From assembly GCA_964495085.1 (NCBI GenBank), contig CAZBUK010000027.1, positions 1 to 45,004 of the forward strand: DNA of 45,004 bases, in the 5' to 3' direction. Every line of letters starts with the position of its first letter. Position 1 is the first letter of the stretch. Made by a program: the position numbers and the translations under genes. The stretch comes from CAZBUK01 sp964495085 (lineage in GTDB: Bacteria > Bacteroidota > Ignavibacteria > T3Sed10-11). This document shows, piece after piece, positions 10,560 through 19,757 of this stretch. The notes beneath the pieces are model-generated. The model ran no database searches and was not told the DNA's origin. It was given only the letters and a program-made list of their open reading frames with translations.

Positions 10560-13500
10560 TCAGTGGACCCGCAGGAGTATACTATGAAGTTCCTTCAGAT
10601 CCTCCTCGAGATCAAGTTCGATAAATATCCGCTCCGCCTTTTTAATCCACTGCTCGCCGGTGAGACCATTCATATTCTCTGCAGCCGGACCTGCGGAGAT
10701 GAGGCGTTTTCCGATTTCGGCGTAGATTCTTCCGAGAGAAGGCTTTGCACCCAGTTCTTCGCATCTCCGGATGCCTTTCAGCCAATAATCCTGTGCACCC
10801 CGTCTGTCGCCCGCCAGCCAGGATATGATCCCCGTCAGCATCAGCGTCTCGGGTTGAATCTCCGCGACGAATTTCGACACTTTTGTCGCATTCGATATGC
10901 TTCGCTGGAGCCGCCTCATCATATTTCTCGGATCGGGGGCAGTCGATGATCCGGCAGACTGAACAATGAGATTCTCATACAGACTGACGTCGAGGAAAAG
11001 CCGGCTGATAACCGAGTACGCGCGGAGCATCGGGGTCAGCGACTTCGAGCTTTCCAGAATTTCTTCAGAACAGCGTACGGATTTTTCCATTGCCTCTAAA
11101 TCGTGAAGGAAGTAATACCCCTTCGCCTTCTGACCGTACAATCCTACGAGCCATCCGTGCATGTTGGCGGCTTGTGCGAGCTTGATGGATTCGTCGGCCC
11201 ATCGAACGACTTCGGAACCGTTGCGGCGATTCAGGTTGTATCCTACCCTGAAGGTCGTACAGTACAATTTCCCGAAATCGTAATCGTACTGATCGCTGAT
11301 TTCCAATCCGTACTCGATAAGCTCCGACGCGTAGGCGAAATCTCCTTTTGCTATGGCGATATAGAGCGAGAAGCTGTTATAGATGATGACGTTGTAGATC
11401 TCCCCTATATCCAATCCGGCTTTGACTACATCACGGTCGATTTTATATCCTCTCTCCCAATTTCCCGCAAGGTGGTCGAAGAGCCGTTCGAAAGTCCGGT
11501 GGAAGAGTGCAGCTCTCGGATGGTGCGGTGAATAGTATTGCTTCGCACGGTCGAGTGATTTCTGGGCAAGCGAGAAGGAAAGCGCACCGTAGCTGAACAA
11601 TCCGCTTGCGATGGAATAAATCTCGCAGATCTCCTCGTCCTTGAGTGCGAATTTCAGGCGTGCATTCATCGCGCTGATAAGATTCATGAACATCCGTTTG
11701 GCATCGTTGTTCGAATACGAAGTTGCAAGCTTATACCGGAGCGAGAATATCTGATTATCGCGGTTCGTGGGAACTTTTTTCATGTTTCCCCGTGGAAGGA
11801 ACAGACCGAGTACGATTCCCATCAGGTCCGCCAGAAACCGAACCGTTCCGACGGTCGTTGTCGTCGACGTCTTCACCCCCATGTATTTCAACGTCCGCTC
11901 GATGTGCTCGCCGGCTTCGGTCACCCTTCCGCGGTTGTAGAATGCCAGGGCCACGTTCCTTTCGAACATGGAAATCTTTTCCCGGTCGGCGCCCGAACCG
12001 TATTTCTGGAGATACAGATACATTGCCTCGCGAAAATAGTGCAACGCCTCATGAGAAGCGGCGTTCTTGAGCGTATGCTCTCCGGCTTTCAGGAGATATT
12101 CCTCCGTCTTTTCAATCTCCTCAGCTTTACTGAAATGATACGCAAGCGTACCGTAGAACTCGTAAATTCGTTCCGCATGGACGTGCTCGATCGTTCTCCC
12201 TATCCGCGCGTGCAGCTCCCGCCTTTTTTTATAAGGAATTGATTCGTAGACGACTTCCTGTATCAAGGCATGTTTGAAAGAATACTGCAGGCACTCCCCC
12301 ACTTTATCCTCAACCATCAGATGCAGGTCTTTCAGTTTATTCACGCGGGACTGCAGATCGTCGATTTCCTTCACATTCTCCCGCAGCACCGCAACATCGA
12401 CGGTACGGCCGATGACCGAAGACGTTTTCAGCATCAATTTCAGATCGTCGTCAAGTTTATCGATACGCGCCATGAGCACGTCGTGGATTTTATCGGGTAT
12501 ATCCGCTGTATGTATCTTATCCGTAACGACGAAACGTCCATTGGCGAAGTGAATAATATCTTCATCGATGAACGAGCGAATGATCTCCTCTATGAAAAAT
12601 GGATTGCCGCCGGTCCTGGCGGTTATCCGTTCTTTAAACTCTACGGGCAGGGCTGCGCTCTGCGCGAGATTCGACAGGAGCTTCTCGCTCGTTCGTTGAT
12701 CCAGCGGCTGGAGCATCAATTCGGTATGGAATGCACCGTAACGCTCCCGAACGGTCCTCAGAAATCGCGAACCGGCATCTTCGCCGTTCGATCGGATCGT
12801 CGAGATAAAAAGAACGCGATACTTCTCGGCTACTCTCAACAGCGATTGAATCAGCTCGAGTGAGGAGACATCTGCCCAGTGAATATCCTCAATGACGATG
12901 ACGACGGGGCGTTCTTCGGAGGATTTAATAATCAGATCACTCAGACTCTTTAATACGAGTTTCGCCACTGCCGGACCCGAGATATCCTTCACCCGCTCGT
13001 CGTAATCGCCGGAGAGTTTGATTCCCATAAGCATCGCAAGAAACGGAACGACATCGCGTATGCCGGCGGGCTCCACCCGGGAGACAGCCGTTTCAAGTTT
13101 TCGCAGGATCTGTTCGCCTCGGTCGGATTCTTCGATTCCGGCCCATGTCTTTAATATCTCGATAATCGGATGGAAACTTAAGTTTTTTCCGAACGAGACG
13201 GATTTTCCTTCGTACAGGGAAACATGCGCAAACGCTTCATCCTTTTTAAATTCCTCGAGCAGCCGCGATTTTCCTATTCCGGCGTCGCCTATGATCGTGA
13301 CGATGCCGCCGAGACCGTCGATGACCTTATGAAGCTGCAGCCTGAGTTTATTCGATTCTCGCTCGCGGCCGACGAGGGGGGAATAAATTTTCTGCTTTTC
13401 CGGCGCCCCGCTCGAATGACGATCCTCCCGACGGGCGATGAGTTCAAAAACGGGAATCTCCTCTTCGGAATCCTTTCGTCGGATGGATTTTATCTCGTGG

Positions 13501-14873
13501 AAAAGAAACTCTTTCGCAAGGTTCTTAGAGATTTGTCGCCTGACCAGAATCTGTCCGGGGTTTCCCCCCTCCATCAACATCATTGAAATGTCGACCGGAT
13601 CGCCGAGGACGCTGATCTCCGATTCACCACCGGAATTGATCATACCTGCAAGCACGAAACCAGAATCCATGCCGATCGCCACCTCGAGACCGACGGGGAG
13701 ATTCCGCTGCCGTGAAATGGATTGCAGGGCGGTTTTTAATTCGAGTGCGGCGAGTAATGCATTCGATGCTGCCTTCTCGAGCGCCTCGGGGAGGCCGAAT
13801 AGAACCGTTATGATGTCTCCTGCCGACTTGTTGATCGTGCCGCCGTACCTTCGTATGATGACGCCAAAGGCTTCGGACCACTCGCCGAGCACAGAAGCAA
13901 ATTCCTCATGACCAATCTCACGCATGAGATCGCTGTAGCCGCGTATCCCCACGTGCATAATCGCAGCAAGTTTACGCTCCGGCTCTCTTCTCAGATAAAT
14001 CTGTTCTCTCGCAGTTCGTCGTCTGTTGTCCTCATCCCCTTCCAGATTCTGCTTAAGCGTTTTTAATTCGGAGAGTATGAGATCGGACGATTGAAATCGA
14101 AGAACCGGATCTTTACTCAGACATTTCAAAATTATCTGTTCAAGACCCATCGGGAGTCCGGCCGTGAATTCGCCCGGAGGTACCGGCGTTTCGTTGAGAA
14201 TGGAATAGATGACCGCAGAGGAGTATTCGTAGGGAAACGGCAACCGGAATGTTGAGATTTCATAGAGAAGAACTCCCAACGACCAGATATCGGTCGCAAG
14301 CGTCAATTTCTCTTTACCTACCTGTTCGGGGGACATATACGCAAGCGTGCCGGCAGTATGTCTTAATTCCTCATCATCTCCCGAATGGATCGCCTTCGCC
14401 AGACCGAAATCCATAATCTTCAGCAAACCTTGAGAGGTCACCATTATATTCGCCGGTTTTAAATCGCGGTGAATGATTCCTCTCCGGTGAGCGACCGAGA
14501 GACCGTCGGTAATCTGTAAGCCGTAATCGATGATTTCTTTCAGGGGGAAAGATGTGTGTCCGGAATTCTTTAACCGTTCGATTTTATCCTGGAGCGTCGA
14601 GCCGTCGACGTACTCCATCGAGATAAAATACTGGTCAGTGAATTCTTCGACGGCATAAATCGTGCAGATATTGGGATTATTCAGCGATGCTGCCGCCCGG
14701 GCTTCGTTTGTAAACCTCTTAATATCATCCTGGGTGATTACAACGTTCGGAGGGAGGAATTTCAACGCAACCGTTCGATCGAGTCTGTTGTCGTGTGCTT
14801 TATAAACCAGCCCCATACCCCCTTCGCCGAGCTTATCAAGTATTCGATAGTGCAAAATATCGTTACCGATCAT
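10560..14873 (-). CDS. Giant Ser/Thr protein kinase with cyclase-like, AAA ATPase and TPR-like regions
   Basis: 1437 residues, complete. The kinase domain (about 8-270) has GEGGMG at 16-21, catalytic-loop HRDLKPAN near 135, DFGLA near 157, and Lys38 in VALK. A class III cyclase-like domain spans about 300-450. The first metal aspartate is replaced (AAIMHVGIRGYS), while a GD remains in SAGDIITVLFG; adenylate cyclase activity is therefore doubtful. The ATPase has Walker A GDAGIGKS (about 531) and Walker B VVIVIEDIHWAD (about 663). The rest is helical and looks like degenerate TPR repeats. GAGGA lies 6 bp before the ATG. It is probably a cytoplasmic signalling hub. It is a paralogue of the partial protein at 1-2827 and directly precedes the hybrid regulator, which suggests a functional link. 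Confidence 0.93.
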   Translation of the reverse strand: MIGNDILHYRILDKLGEGGMGLVYKAHDNRLDRTVALKFLPPNVVITQDDIKRFTNEARAAASLNNPNICTIYAVEEFTDQYFISMEYVDGSTLQDKIERLKNSGHTSFPLKEIIDYGLQITDGLSVAHRRGIIHRDLKPANIMVTSQGLLKIMDFGLAKAIHSGDDEELRHTAGTLAYMSPEQVGKEKLTLATDIWSLGVLLYEISTFRLPFPYEYSSAVIYSILNETPVPPGEFTAGLPMGLEQIILKCLSKDPVLRFQSSDLILSELKTLKQNLEGDEDNRRRTAREQIYLRREPERKLAAIMHVGIRGYSDLMREIGHEEFASVLGEWSEAFGVIIRRYGGTINKSAGDIITVLFGLPEALEKAASNALLAALELKTALQSISRQRNLPVGLEVAIGMDSGFVLAGMINSGGESEISVLGDPVDISMMLMEGGNPGQILVRRQISKNLAKEFLFHEIKSIRRKDSEEEIPVFELIARREDRHSSGAPEKQKIYSPLVGRERESNKLRLQLHKVIDGLGGIVTIIGDAGIGKSRLLEEFKKDEAFAHVSLYEGKSVSFGKNLSFHPIIEILKTWAGIEESDRGEQILRKLETAVSRVEPAGIRDVVPFLAMLMGIKLSGDYDERVKDISGPAVAKLVLKSLSDLIIKSSEERPVVIVIEDIHWADVSSLELIQSLLRVAEKYRVLFISTIRSNGEDAGSRFLRTVRERYGAFHTELMLQPLDQRTSEKLLSNLAQSAALPVEFKERITARTGGNPFFIEEIIRSFIDEDIIHFANGRFVVTDKIHTADIPDKIHDVLMARIDKLDDDLKLMLKTSSVIGRTVDVAVLRENVKEIDDLQSRVNKLKDLHLMVEDKVGECLQYSFKHALIQEVVYESIPYKKRRELHARIGRTIEHVHAERIYEFYGTLAYHFSKAEEIEKTEEYLLKAGEHTLKNAASHEALHYFREAMYLYLQKYGSGADREKISMFERNVALAFYNRGRVTEAGEHIERTLKYMGVKTSTTTTVGTVRFLADLMGIVLGLFLPRGNMKKVPTNRDNQIFSLRYKLATSYSNNDAKRMFMNLISAMNARLKFALKDEEICEIYSIASGLFSYGALSFSLAQKSLDRAKQYYSPHHPRAALFHRTFERLFDHLAGNWERGYKIDRDVVKAGLDIGEIYNVIIYNSFSLYIAIAKGDFAYASELIEYGLEISDQYDYDFGKLYCTTFRVGYNLNRRNGSEVVRWADESIKLAQAANMHGWLVGLYGQKAKGYYFLHDLEAMEKSVRCSEEILESSKSLTPMLRAYSVISRLFLDVSLYENLIVQSAGSSTAPDPRNMMRRLQRSISNATKVSKFVAEIQPETLMLTGIISWLAGDRRGAQDYWLKGIRRCEELGAKPSLGRIYAEIGKRLISAGPAAENMNGLTGEQWIKKAERIFIELDLEEDLKELHSILLRVH

Positions 14874-15226
14874 ATGTATTCCTCATCTCCCGGCGCCGGA
14901 CCCTGAACGTTGGCCTCTCAATACACAGCTATCCTTTGAAAAAACAATATGCCGGTAACGGAAGAAAAAGCGGACGAGCTTCCCTTTCACGGTTTGTTCA
15001 ACCAAAAAATTATTGAGACGGGCATCACCCTCAAGCCCCGGCTTTCCACGGCCGTTTCCACACAACTATAGGCCTTGGGAATCCGGTTGCAGCCCTCAAC
15101 TGTCGCGTGATTTTCGGACAGCTATGTAATCTATTCGGAAAAGCAGTGTATTCGATATGATCCGGGTATACCTGCTAGGTTTTCGCTGAGAATGTCAGGC
15201 TTTGATTCCGCCCAACCTGACCGAGG

Positions 15227-15250
15227 TGTCACCCTGAGCGAAGTCAAAGG
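15227..15250. repeat. Diverged copy of the CCCTGAGCGAAGTC-type dispersed motif
   Basis: The core CCCTGAGCGAAGTC, preceded by TGTCA and followed by AAAGG, closely resembles a short motif that I recall being dispersed in intergenic DNA of many uncultured bacteria, where the second half usually reads GAAGTCGAAGG. Only one copy was noticed here and it appears mutated (AAGTCAAAGG). The match is from memory. Confidence 0.4.
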
Positions 15251-15381
15251 TTGCCGCTGACTTTATCAGTGAGAACTATTTACATTCCAGAAAGAGGCGG
15301 TATTTTATAAAACCACGGGTATTCAGTCGCTGCATTTGATCAGATACAGATTCAGATTCATCGAACAGTTATATATTAGAT

Positions 15382-15403
15382 ATTGAAACTTCGGTTTTTC
15401 AAT
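15382..15403. terminator. Hairpin with C(TTCG)G tetraloop, possible transcript end
   Basis: ATTGAAAC and GTTTTTCAAT flank TTCG and can pair, with a two-base bulge, to give a stem closed by the very stable C(UUCG)G loop in plus-strand RNA. A short T-rich stretch follows. It lies about 460 bp beyond the stop of the minus-strand formyltransferase-fold gene and no plus-strand gene ends nearby, so its role as a terminator is uncertain. Confidence 0.25.
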
Positions 15404-15463
15404 AAATCCTTTTACGGCTGAATGAGAGAAAAGTTATGGGGACTATCTCGGTCAATGTCCTGA

Positions 15464-15483
15464 TTCCCCGGATAATCGGGGAA
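15464..15483. repeat. Perfect inverted repeat TTCCCCG-6-CGGGGAA
   Basis: Two perfect 7-base arms are separated by GATAAT. This could be a protein-binding operator or part of a transcript-end structure for the minus-strand gene ending at 15861. No T-run follows on either strand. Confidence 0.35.
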
Positions 15484-15860
15484 ACGGCATACACATCACA
15501 ATAGTCCGAGGTTGGTTGAATCGGAATTATGTCCTCCCGGGATATAAGTGTATACTTTACCGATAAAACAGCTAAAAATCAAGTCTCAGGCCGTAATTCG
15601 GGATTTATTACACTGCAGCCGTGTTCGATGAATTGCGAAATTTATTTTACTTCCGGTCGTCTCAATTATCCTGCTCGTTAGTGTATTCGGCAGGTTATCA
15701 GATTGAAGGCAACTGGAGAATCCATAAAAAGAGGTAAATTTGTCTGTACAGGTGCATAGCATATTTAAATTCTGATCTCAGATATCGATAGAATCGTGAT
15801 TATTTCAATCGGGTATCGTCGTTCTTTCCCCCCGGTAAGAGCACATAGAGAGCATATCAT

Positions 15861-16871
15861 TTAAATCCCGGGTTTCCCCAGAAGCCGGTAGATTATGCCC
15901 GGCATATCCAGAAACCGGGTAGCTTCGACATAGATTCCGTCCTTCGTTTTGAACCCGGGACGCGAGGCTCCCGGGGGGCGTTCCTTCATTTCCTCGAGAC
16001 GGGTAACCGCCCACCGGGAATTCTCAATTCGCAGGATAAGTATCTCGAAGCAGCGAAGTCTATGCCTGAGCTCTTCAAAGGTCAACGAACCGGGATCCTC
16101 AATTCTCCGTATCTTTCTTAACGACTTTCTCGAATAGTAGCTCGCCTTACCTTCTTCCTGAATCGATCCCCCCTCCCTCTTTTCAATCAGGTCGAAAACC
16201 TCCGGCAACCGGTCTATGGCTAATTCGGTTTTTCTCATTTCAATGACCGCAACATCATCGGCCGCAGTTACTGGAACGCCTCCCCGCACCAGGACGGAGC
16301 CGGTATCGATATCCTTATCCATCCGGTGAAACGAATAGCCCGACTCGGGTTCACGGTTATACAACGACCAACTCGTGGTGTGCAGTCCACGGTATTCCGG
16401 AAGATAACCGTTGTGATAATTTACGGCGACTTCGAACACATCGAGCAATTCCGGTTTAAATTTTTGAAGACAGATAAGCGACAGCCCGACCGTCGGTTTC
16501 AGTTGCCTCAACATCTCCAGGAACTCAGCGCCGTTAATATTTAGCTCAGGAGGTACGATAACCGGAATCCCGGCGCTTCGCGCAGAACGGTAAAGTTTCA
16601 ACGGCAGCGGTCTGCGGATTTCCTTATAACGGGAATTCAGCAAGGTTTTTATTTTATGCGATACCCCAAGCAAAATACTCTGTACAGGCTCCGGATAGAA
16701 TTTGTGAGTCGCCGTATTTATTATTGCGGCGATCTCCAGACGGGGATGTGTTCGTACGTAATCGATGCAGGCACAAACCAACTCAATTGAGTTTTCGGCC
16801 AAAGGAAGACAGAAGATAACGATCCGTTCAGGTTTTTTTCCCAATATGTACTCCTCTATCTTTTCGCACAT
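15861..16871 (-). CDS. Formyltransferase-fold protein (Fmt/ArnA N-domain-like)
   Basis: 336 residues. The central part is the folate-dependent formyltransferase domain. The catalytic triad is all visible: Asn151 and His153 in NYHNGYLPEYRG, and Asp189 in DKDIDTGSVL. Family members transfer a formyl group from 10-formyl-THF to an amine, in Met-tRNA, GAR or an amino sugar. The protein differs from true Fmt in its long N-terminal part with a CxLP opening and its unusual C-terminus, and the sugar-rich context favours a sugar or other small-molecule amine. No Shine-Dalgarno is seen before the ATG; the frame is open further upstream but holds no ATG, GTG or TTG. It lies 103 bp after the beta-propeller glycosidase gene. 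Confidence 0.82.
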   Translation of the reverse strand: MCEKIEEYILGKKPERIVIFCLPLAENSIELVCACIDYVRTHPRLEIAAIINTATHKFYPEPVQSILLGVSHKIKTLLNSRYKEIRRPLPLKLYRSARSAGIPVIVPPELNINGAEFLEMLRQLKPTVGLSLICLQKFKPELLDVFEVAVNYHNGYLPEYRGLHTTSWSLYNREPESGYSFHRMDKDIDTGSVLVRGGVPVTAADDVAVIEMRKTELAIDRLPEVFDLIEKREGGSIQEEGKASYYSRKSLRKIRRIEDPGSLTFEELRHRLRCFEILILRIENSRWAVTRLEEMKERPPGASRPGFKTKDGIYVEATRFLDMPGIIYRLLGKPGI

Positions 16872-16974
16872 GGGGCAGGGTATCGACTTTGCCGACTCCT
16901 CACAGTTGTTCCGATCAATAGATTTATTTACTCTACTCCGGTGGATGAATGCTCGTACCCGGATCGATGTAAAA

Positions 16975-17970
16975 TTAATCGGTGGCGAAGCTGATGCCGC
17001 GAATTTCCTCCGCTTCTACATTCCCGGATTTAAACGTACCTGTTGGAGAAACGGCACAGTAAAAGTGGTACAACCTGTCGTTCCCGTAAATGATCGCCGG
17101 CTTATGTGCATATTTAGAATCGATGCTTCCTTCGGAGCCGACATCGATAAGGACCTCCTCCGCTTTTATCCATACCTTTAGATCAGTCGATGCAGCGACG
17201 CCGTCCCGTGCATGCCCGTCATAGCTGGCACCGAAATAAAACATCAACCAACTTTCCCTGTGCCGGAGAACACAGGGATCCGATGCAAATCTCTCGTCGA
17301 ACGATCCCGGTGAACCCGTTTTGAGTACAGGATTGCCAGGATATTTCTCCCACGTTTTCAAATCCTCCGAAAACGCGAACCCGGTTTCCTCCTGCCATGG
17401 GTGATCTGTATTGTTCTTTGCGTTATAAAACAGATAATAAACTCCGTCGTTCCTCATCAACCAGGATTTATACAATCCCCCCCTCTCCCAACCGATATCC
17501 GGCGAAGGAAGAAGCACAGGTTCACCGACTTCCCAGTTCTTGAGATTTTTACTATAACAGAGTCCGATAACACCCGGTCCCGATTCATATCCCGGGCTCG
17601 GATATGCGTGATATGTTCCGACGAACATGCCGTTCACTTTGATTAATTCGCCTTTACTGAAAAGTTCGTTCTTCCGCAGGATGCTCGTCATGGCTACATT
17701 ATATTCAGTCGGCGACCCTGCCGGACCGCGGTCGATAATCATCCCCAGTTTTTTCCAACGATGTAAGTCTTCCGAGACCGCGAGGCCGGTGCGGTAACCG
17801 ATCGAATCCCAACCGACATAGGTCATATAGTATGAACCGTTGTGAGAGAACAGGAACGGACAATCGGCACCGTGACTGTCGAATTCTCCTTTCACGAACG
17901 AAGGAGATATGACCAGCTTGTTATGTTTATTCGGCGTTCGGACATCGTTCAACGGAAATGATATGTTCAT
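16975..17970 (-). CDS. Five-bladed beta-propeller glycosidase-like protein (GH43/GH32/GH130 fold)
   Basis: 331 residues from ATG 17970. Repeated blades of the type YYLFYNAKN, SEDLKTWEK and GLAVSEDLHRW are typical of GH43/GH32/GH130-like glycosidases. The N-terminal HGADCPFLF holds an aspartate in the place of the general base and FASDPCVLRH one in the place of the pKa modulator; exact roles are inferred. There is no signal peptide, so it is probably cytoplasmic and acts on imported oligosaccharides. The start is a choice: an upstream GTG at 18042 adds 24 residues outside the fold, while ATG 17970 has AGGG 5 bp before it. The formyltransferase-like gene follows 103 bp downstream. The exact GH family cannot be set by eye. 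Confidence 0.75.
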   Translation of the reverse strand: MNISFPLNDVRTPNKHNKLVISPSFVKGEFDSHGADCPFLFSHNGSYYMTYVGWDSIGYRTGLAVSEDLHRWKKLGMIIDRGPAGSPTEYNVAMTSILRKNELFSKGELIKVNGMFVGTYHAYPSPGYESGPGVIGLCYSKNLKNWEVGEPVLLPSPDIGWERGGLYKSWLMRNDGVYYLFYNAKNNTDHPWQEETGFAFSEDLKTWEKYPGNPVLKTGSPGSFDERFASDPCVLRHRESWLMFYFGASYDGHARDGVAASTDLKVWIKAEEVLIDVGSEGSIDSKYAHKPAIIYGNDRLYHFYCAVSPTGTFKSGNVEAEEIRGISFATD

Positions 17971-18114
17971 ATCGACCCTGGGTTCTGAATATCTACTTTT
18001 TTTGAAACACTCGTCATAAGCCGTTCGATCTGCTGCGTGCACGAGAAATATTCTACGGTTAACCTTTAAGGTTATCCAAGTGAAGATTAATGCGTGTCAA
18101 AAAATGTCGGTTTA

Positions 18115-18516
18115 TTATTTCCGCATTATCCACACGGTCCGGATGAGACCGTCTTCTACCTTATAGATCAACACCGCCTCTACATGCTCTGAACCGGGTA
18201 TCCCTATAATCAGTTCATCGTCGATGACATAATCGCCGAATTCGATCCTGTTCCGGATTTCACAATGCAGGTTAGGCGCACCCTCGAACCGATTGCGGTA
18301 AAATTCCCGTATCTCATTCATACCGCTCAGCTGCACTTTATCGGGAAAGGCATAGATCGTGACCGAGGGACTGTAAAATGATAAAAACCCTTCGAGATCG
18401 CGTTGGTTGTATGCTTCGACCTGTCGACTTACCAGTTCGCCGGGAGACTCGTCCGAAGCGAAGAGCACAACCGGATAGAGCATGAAAAGCATAACGGTAA
18501 TAAAATTAGTTTTCAT
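18115..18516 (-). CDS. Secreted NTF2-like (SnoaL/DUF4440-type) protein
   Basis: 133 residues from ATG 18516. A Sec signal peptide (MKTNFITVM... to ALFAS-like cleavage region near residue 20) precedes one NTF2-like domain with VEAYNQRDLEGFLSFYSPSV and GMNEIREFYRNRF. Such domains bind or isomerise small molecules, and many have no known activity. The start is set by GAAAGGA with 7 bp to this ATG; an upstream ATG at 18555 would spoil the signal peptide. The gene is single, with a UroD-like gene 116 bp upstream and the propeller gene downstream. Confidence 0.78.
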   Translation of the reverse strand: MKTNFITVMLFMLYPVVLFASDESPGELVSRQVEAYNQRDLEGFLSFYSPSVTIYAFPDKVQLSGMNEIREFYRNRFEGAPNLHCEIRNRIEFGDYVIDDELIIGIPGSEHVEAVLIYKVEDGLIRTVWIMRK

Positions 18517-18523
18517 TGAAACG

Positions 18524-18530
18524 TCCTTTC
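18524..18530 (-). promoter_or_regulatory. Shine-Dalgarno GAAAGGA fixing the start of the NTF2-like gene
   Basis: GAAAGGA, 7 bp before ATG 18516. It supports the start at residue 14 of the longest frame and shows that this genome uses anti-Shine-Dalgarno initiation for at least part of its genes. Confidence 0.75.
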
Positions 18531-18632
18531 GACTATGCGCGCGATGAGAACTCATCCCCTCCTTCGTTCGGGATGCCGGCTTCCGGGTGAAGAGGCAAAC
18601 GGTGTGTTAATGCTCCGGAGATAGAAATTCAT

Positions 18633-19757
18633 TCAGAGAGGCTTGCCTTCAAGCAACGCTTGTTTTTTCTCCATATAGTATTGGAAATTAGACCAGCTCA
18701 CATCCGGCGGGACGAGGTGATCGACCTGCGGTATGTATCCCCCCTCTTCGACGACAGGTCGAAGACACTCCAGGTGCGCATCGATGGACTTCCAGTCCTT
18801 TGCGAGTTCGCGTTTATCGATTCCGCCCCCCATGCGCAGAGCTCGTCCGTATTGTTTTCTCAATTTTACCGGATCCATTTGAGCCGCACGTTCCATGGGC
18901 CAGATCAAATCAATCCCGATGTCGAGCAGCATGGGTATGAGTTTTTCGCAATTTCCGTCGCTGTCGAGCGTCACATACCGGACGCCGTTTGACTTCATAA
19001 ATTCGACAAGCCTTTTCATGTGAGGATAGACAAAGGTTTTAAACGTAGTCGGACTGAGCAGAGGGCCGGTCTTCATCGCCATGTCTTCGCTGAGGTTGAA
19101 GTATTCCACATCGACTTCTTCAAGAACCGGTTTGGATACCGCGATGGTGAAGTCGGCATAGAATTCCATCATCTCGTGCATCAATAATGGATAATCGTAC
19201 CAGGCAAGAGAAAGATTCTCGGTACCCATCCATTCGCGGGCGCGCCAGTAGAATCCACCGGCGGCGACATTCTTACCGAGTACGAGGACGTGTTCCCGTT
19301 CTTTCCATCCTTTTTTCGAAATCTTTCTCCACTGAGGAGGATATCTCGCCGGGAGACCGGACTCATACCTCTTTTTCAGATTTTTAAAATCCGCAGGGGT
19401 TTTCACGGGGAAACTGATATACTGGTCCATGGAAAGCCTCTGCCCCCTGACGGTTCCCACCCGCAACGCTTTCCGAACGATGCCGTTCGCATCCTGAAAA
19501 ATCTCATACCGGTCGTCCGATTCCAGAACGGTACGTTCGAACGGAGGCATCATGTCGTAATTAACGGGGATGAATTCCCTGCCGTCCATCCGGAAAAATT
19601 CTTCGCCGACGAACCAGTCCCAATGCAATGAATACGGTCGTAAACCCTCGCTCTCCCAACGGTCGATCGTTTGCTGCCACACACCCACTTCATGATTCGG
19701 CGCTGCATCGACGTTTTTGTATTCCATAGTACGGATGAAACGCTCGCGGTCGGTCAT
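18633..19757 (-). CDS. UroD-like protein, non-canonical subfamily
   Basis: 374 residues with the TIM-barrel pattern of the uroporphyrinogen decarboxylase/methyltransferase superfamily, starting with the typical MTDRERF...RTMEYK opening. In place of the HxC of corrinoid methyltransferases it has DSDGN near residue 268, and near 352 VDHLVPPDVSWSNF without a cysteine. GGGIDKREL is typical of a large uncharacterised subfamily. True haem synthesis is unlikely because the arginine-rich N-terminal UroD signature is not seen. There is no Shine-Dalgarno before the ATG. It is divergent from the MFS/UroD-like operon, with 384 bp between them, which suggests a shared function. Confidence 0.85.
   Translation of the reverse strand: MTDRERFIRTMEYKNVDAAPNHEVGVWQQTIDRWESEGLRPYSLHWDWFVGEEFFRMDGREFIPVNYDMMPPFERTVLESDDRYEIFQDANGIVRKALRVGTVRGQRLSMDQYISFPVKTPADFKNLKKRYESGLPARYPPQWRKISKKGWKEREHVLVLGKNVAAGGFYWRAREWMGTENLSLAWYDYPLLMHEMMEFYADFTIAVSKPVLEEVDVEYFNLSEDMAMKTGPLLSPTTFKTFVYPHMKRLVEFMKSNGVRYVTLDSDGNCEKLIPMLLDIGIDLIWPMERAAQMDPVKLRKQYGRALRMGGGIDKRELAKDWKSIDAHLECLRPVVEEGGYIPQVDHLVPPDVSWSNFQYYMEKKQALLEGKPL

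Larger units (their letters stand above)
14874..15860. other. 987-bp gene-free region
   Basis: This lies between the start of the giant kinase and the stop of the formyltransferase-fold gene. I see no convincing protein or structural RNA. It holds a diverged copy of a short dispersed motif (15227-15250), a UUCG-loop hairpin (15382-15403) and a GC-rich palindrome (15464-15483), each listed separately. The kinase promoter should lie within it, but no clear box pair was found. Confidence 0.5.

Noticed and set aside
14883..15065. 60-codon minus-strand frame just upstream of the giant kinase
   Set aside because: It has no family resemblance and an arginine/glycine-rich composition, and probably lies in the kinase leader.
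17971..18042. GTG-started extension of the beta-propeller glycosidase-like gene
   Set aside because: The 24 added residues lie outside the fold and have no ribosome site, while ATG 17970 has AGGG upstream.
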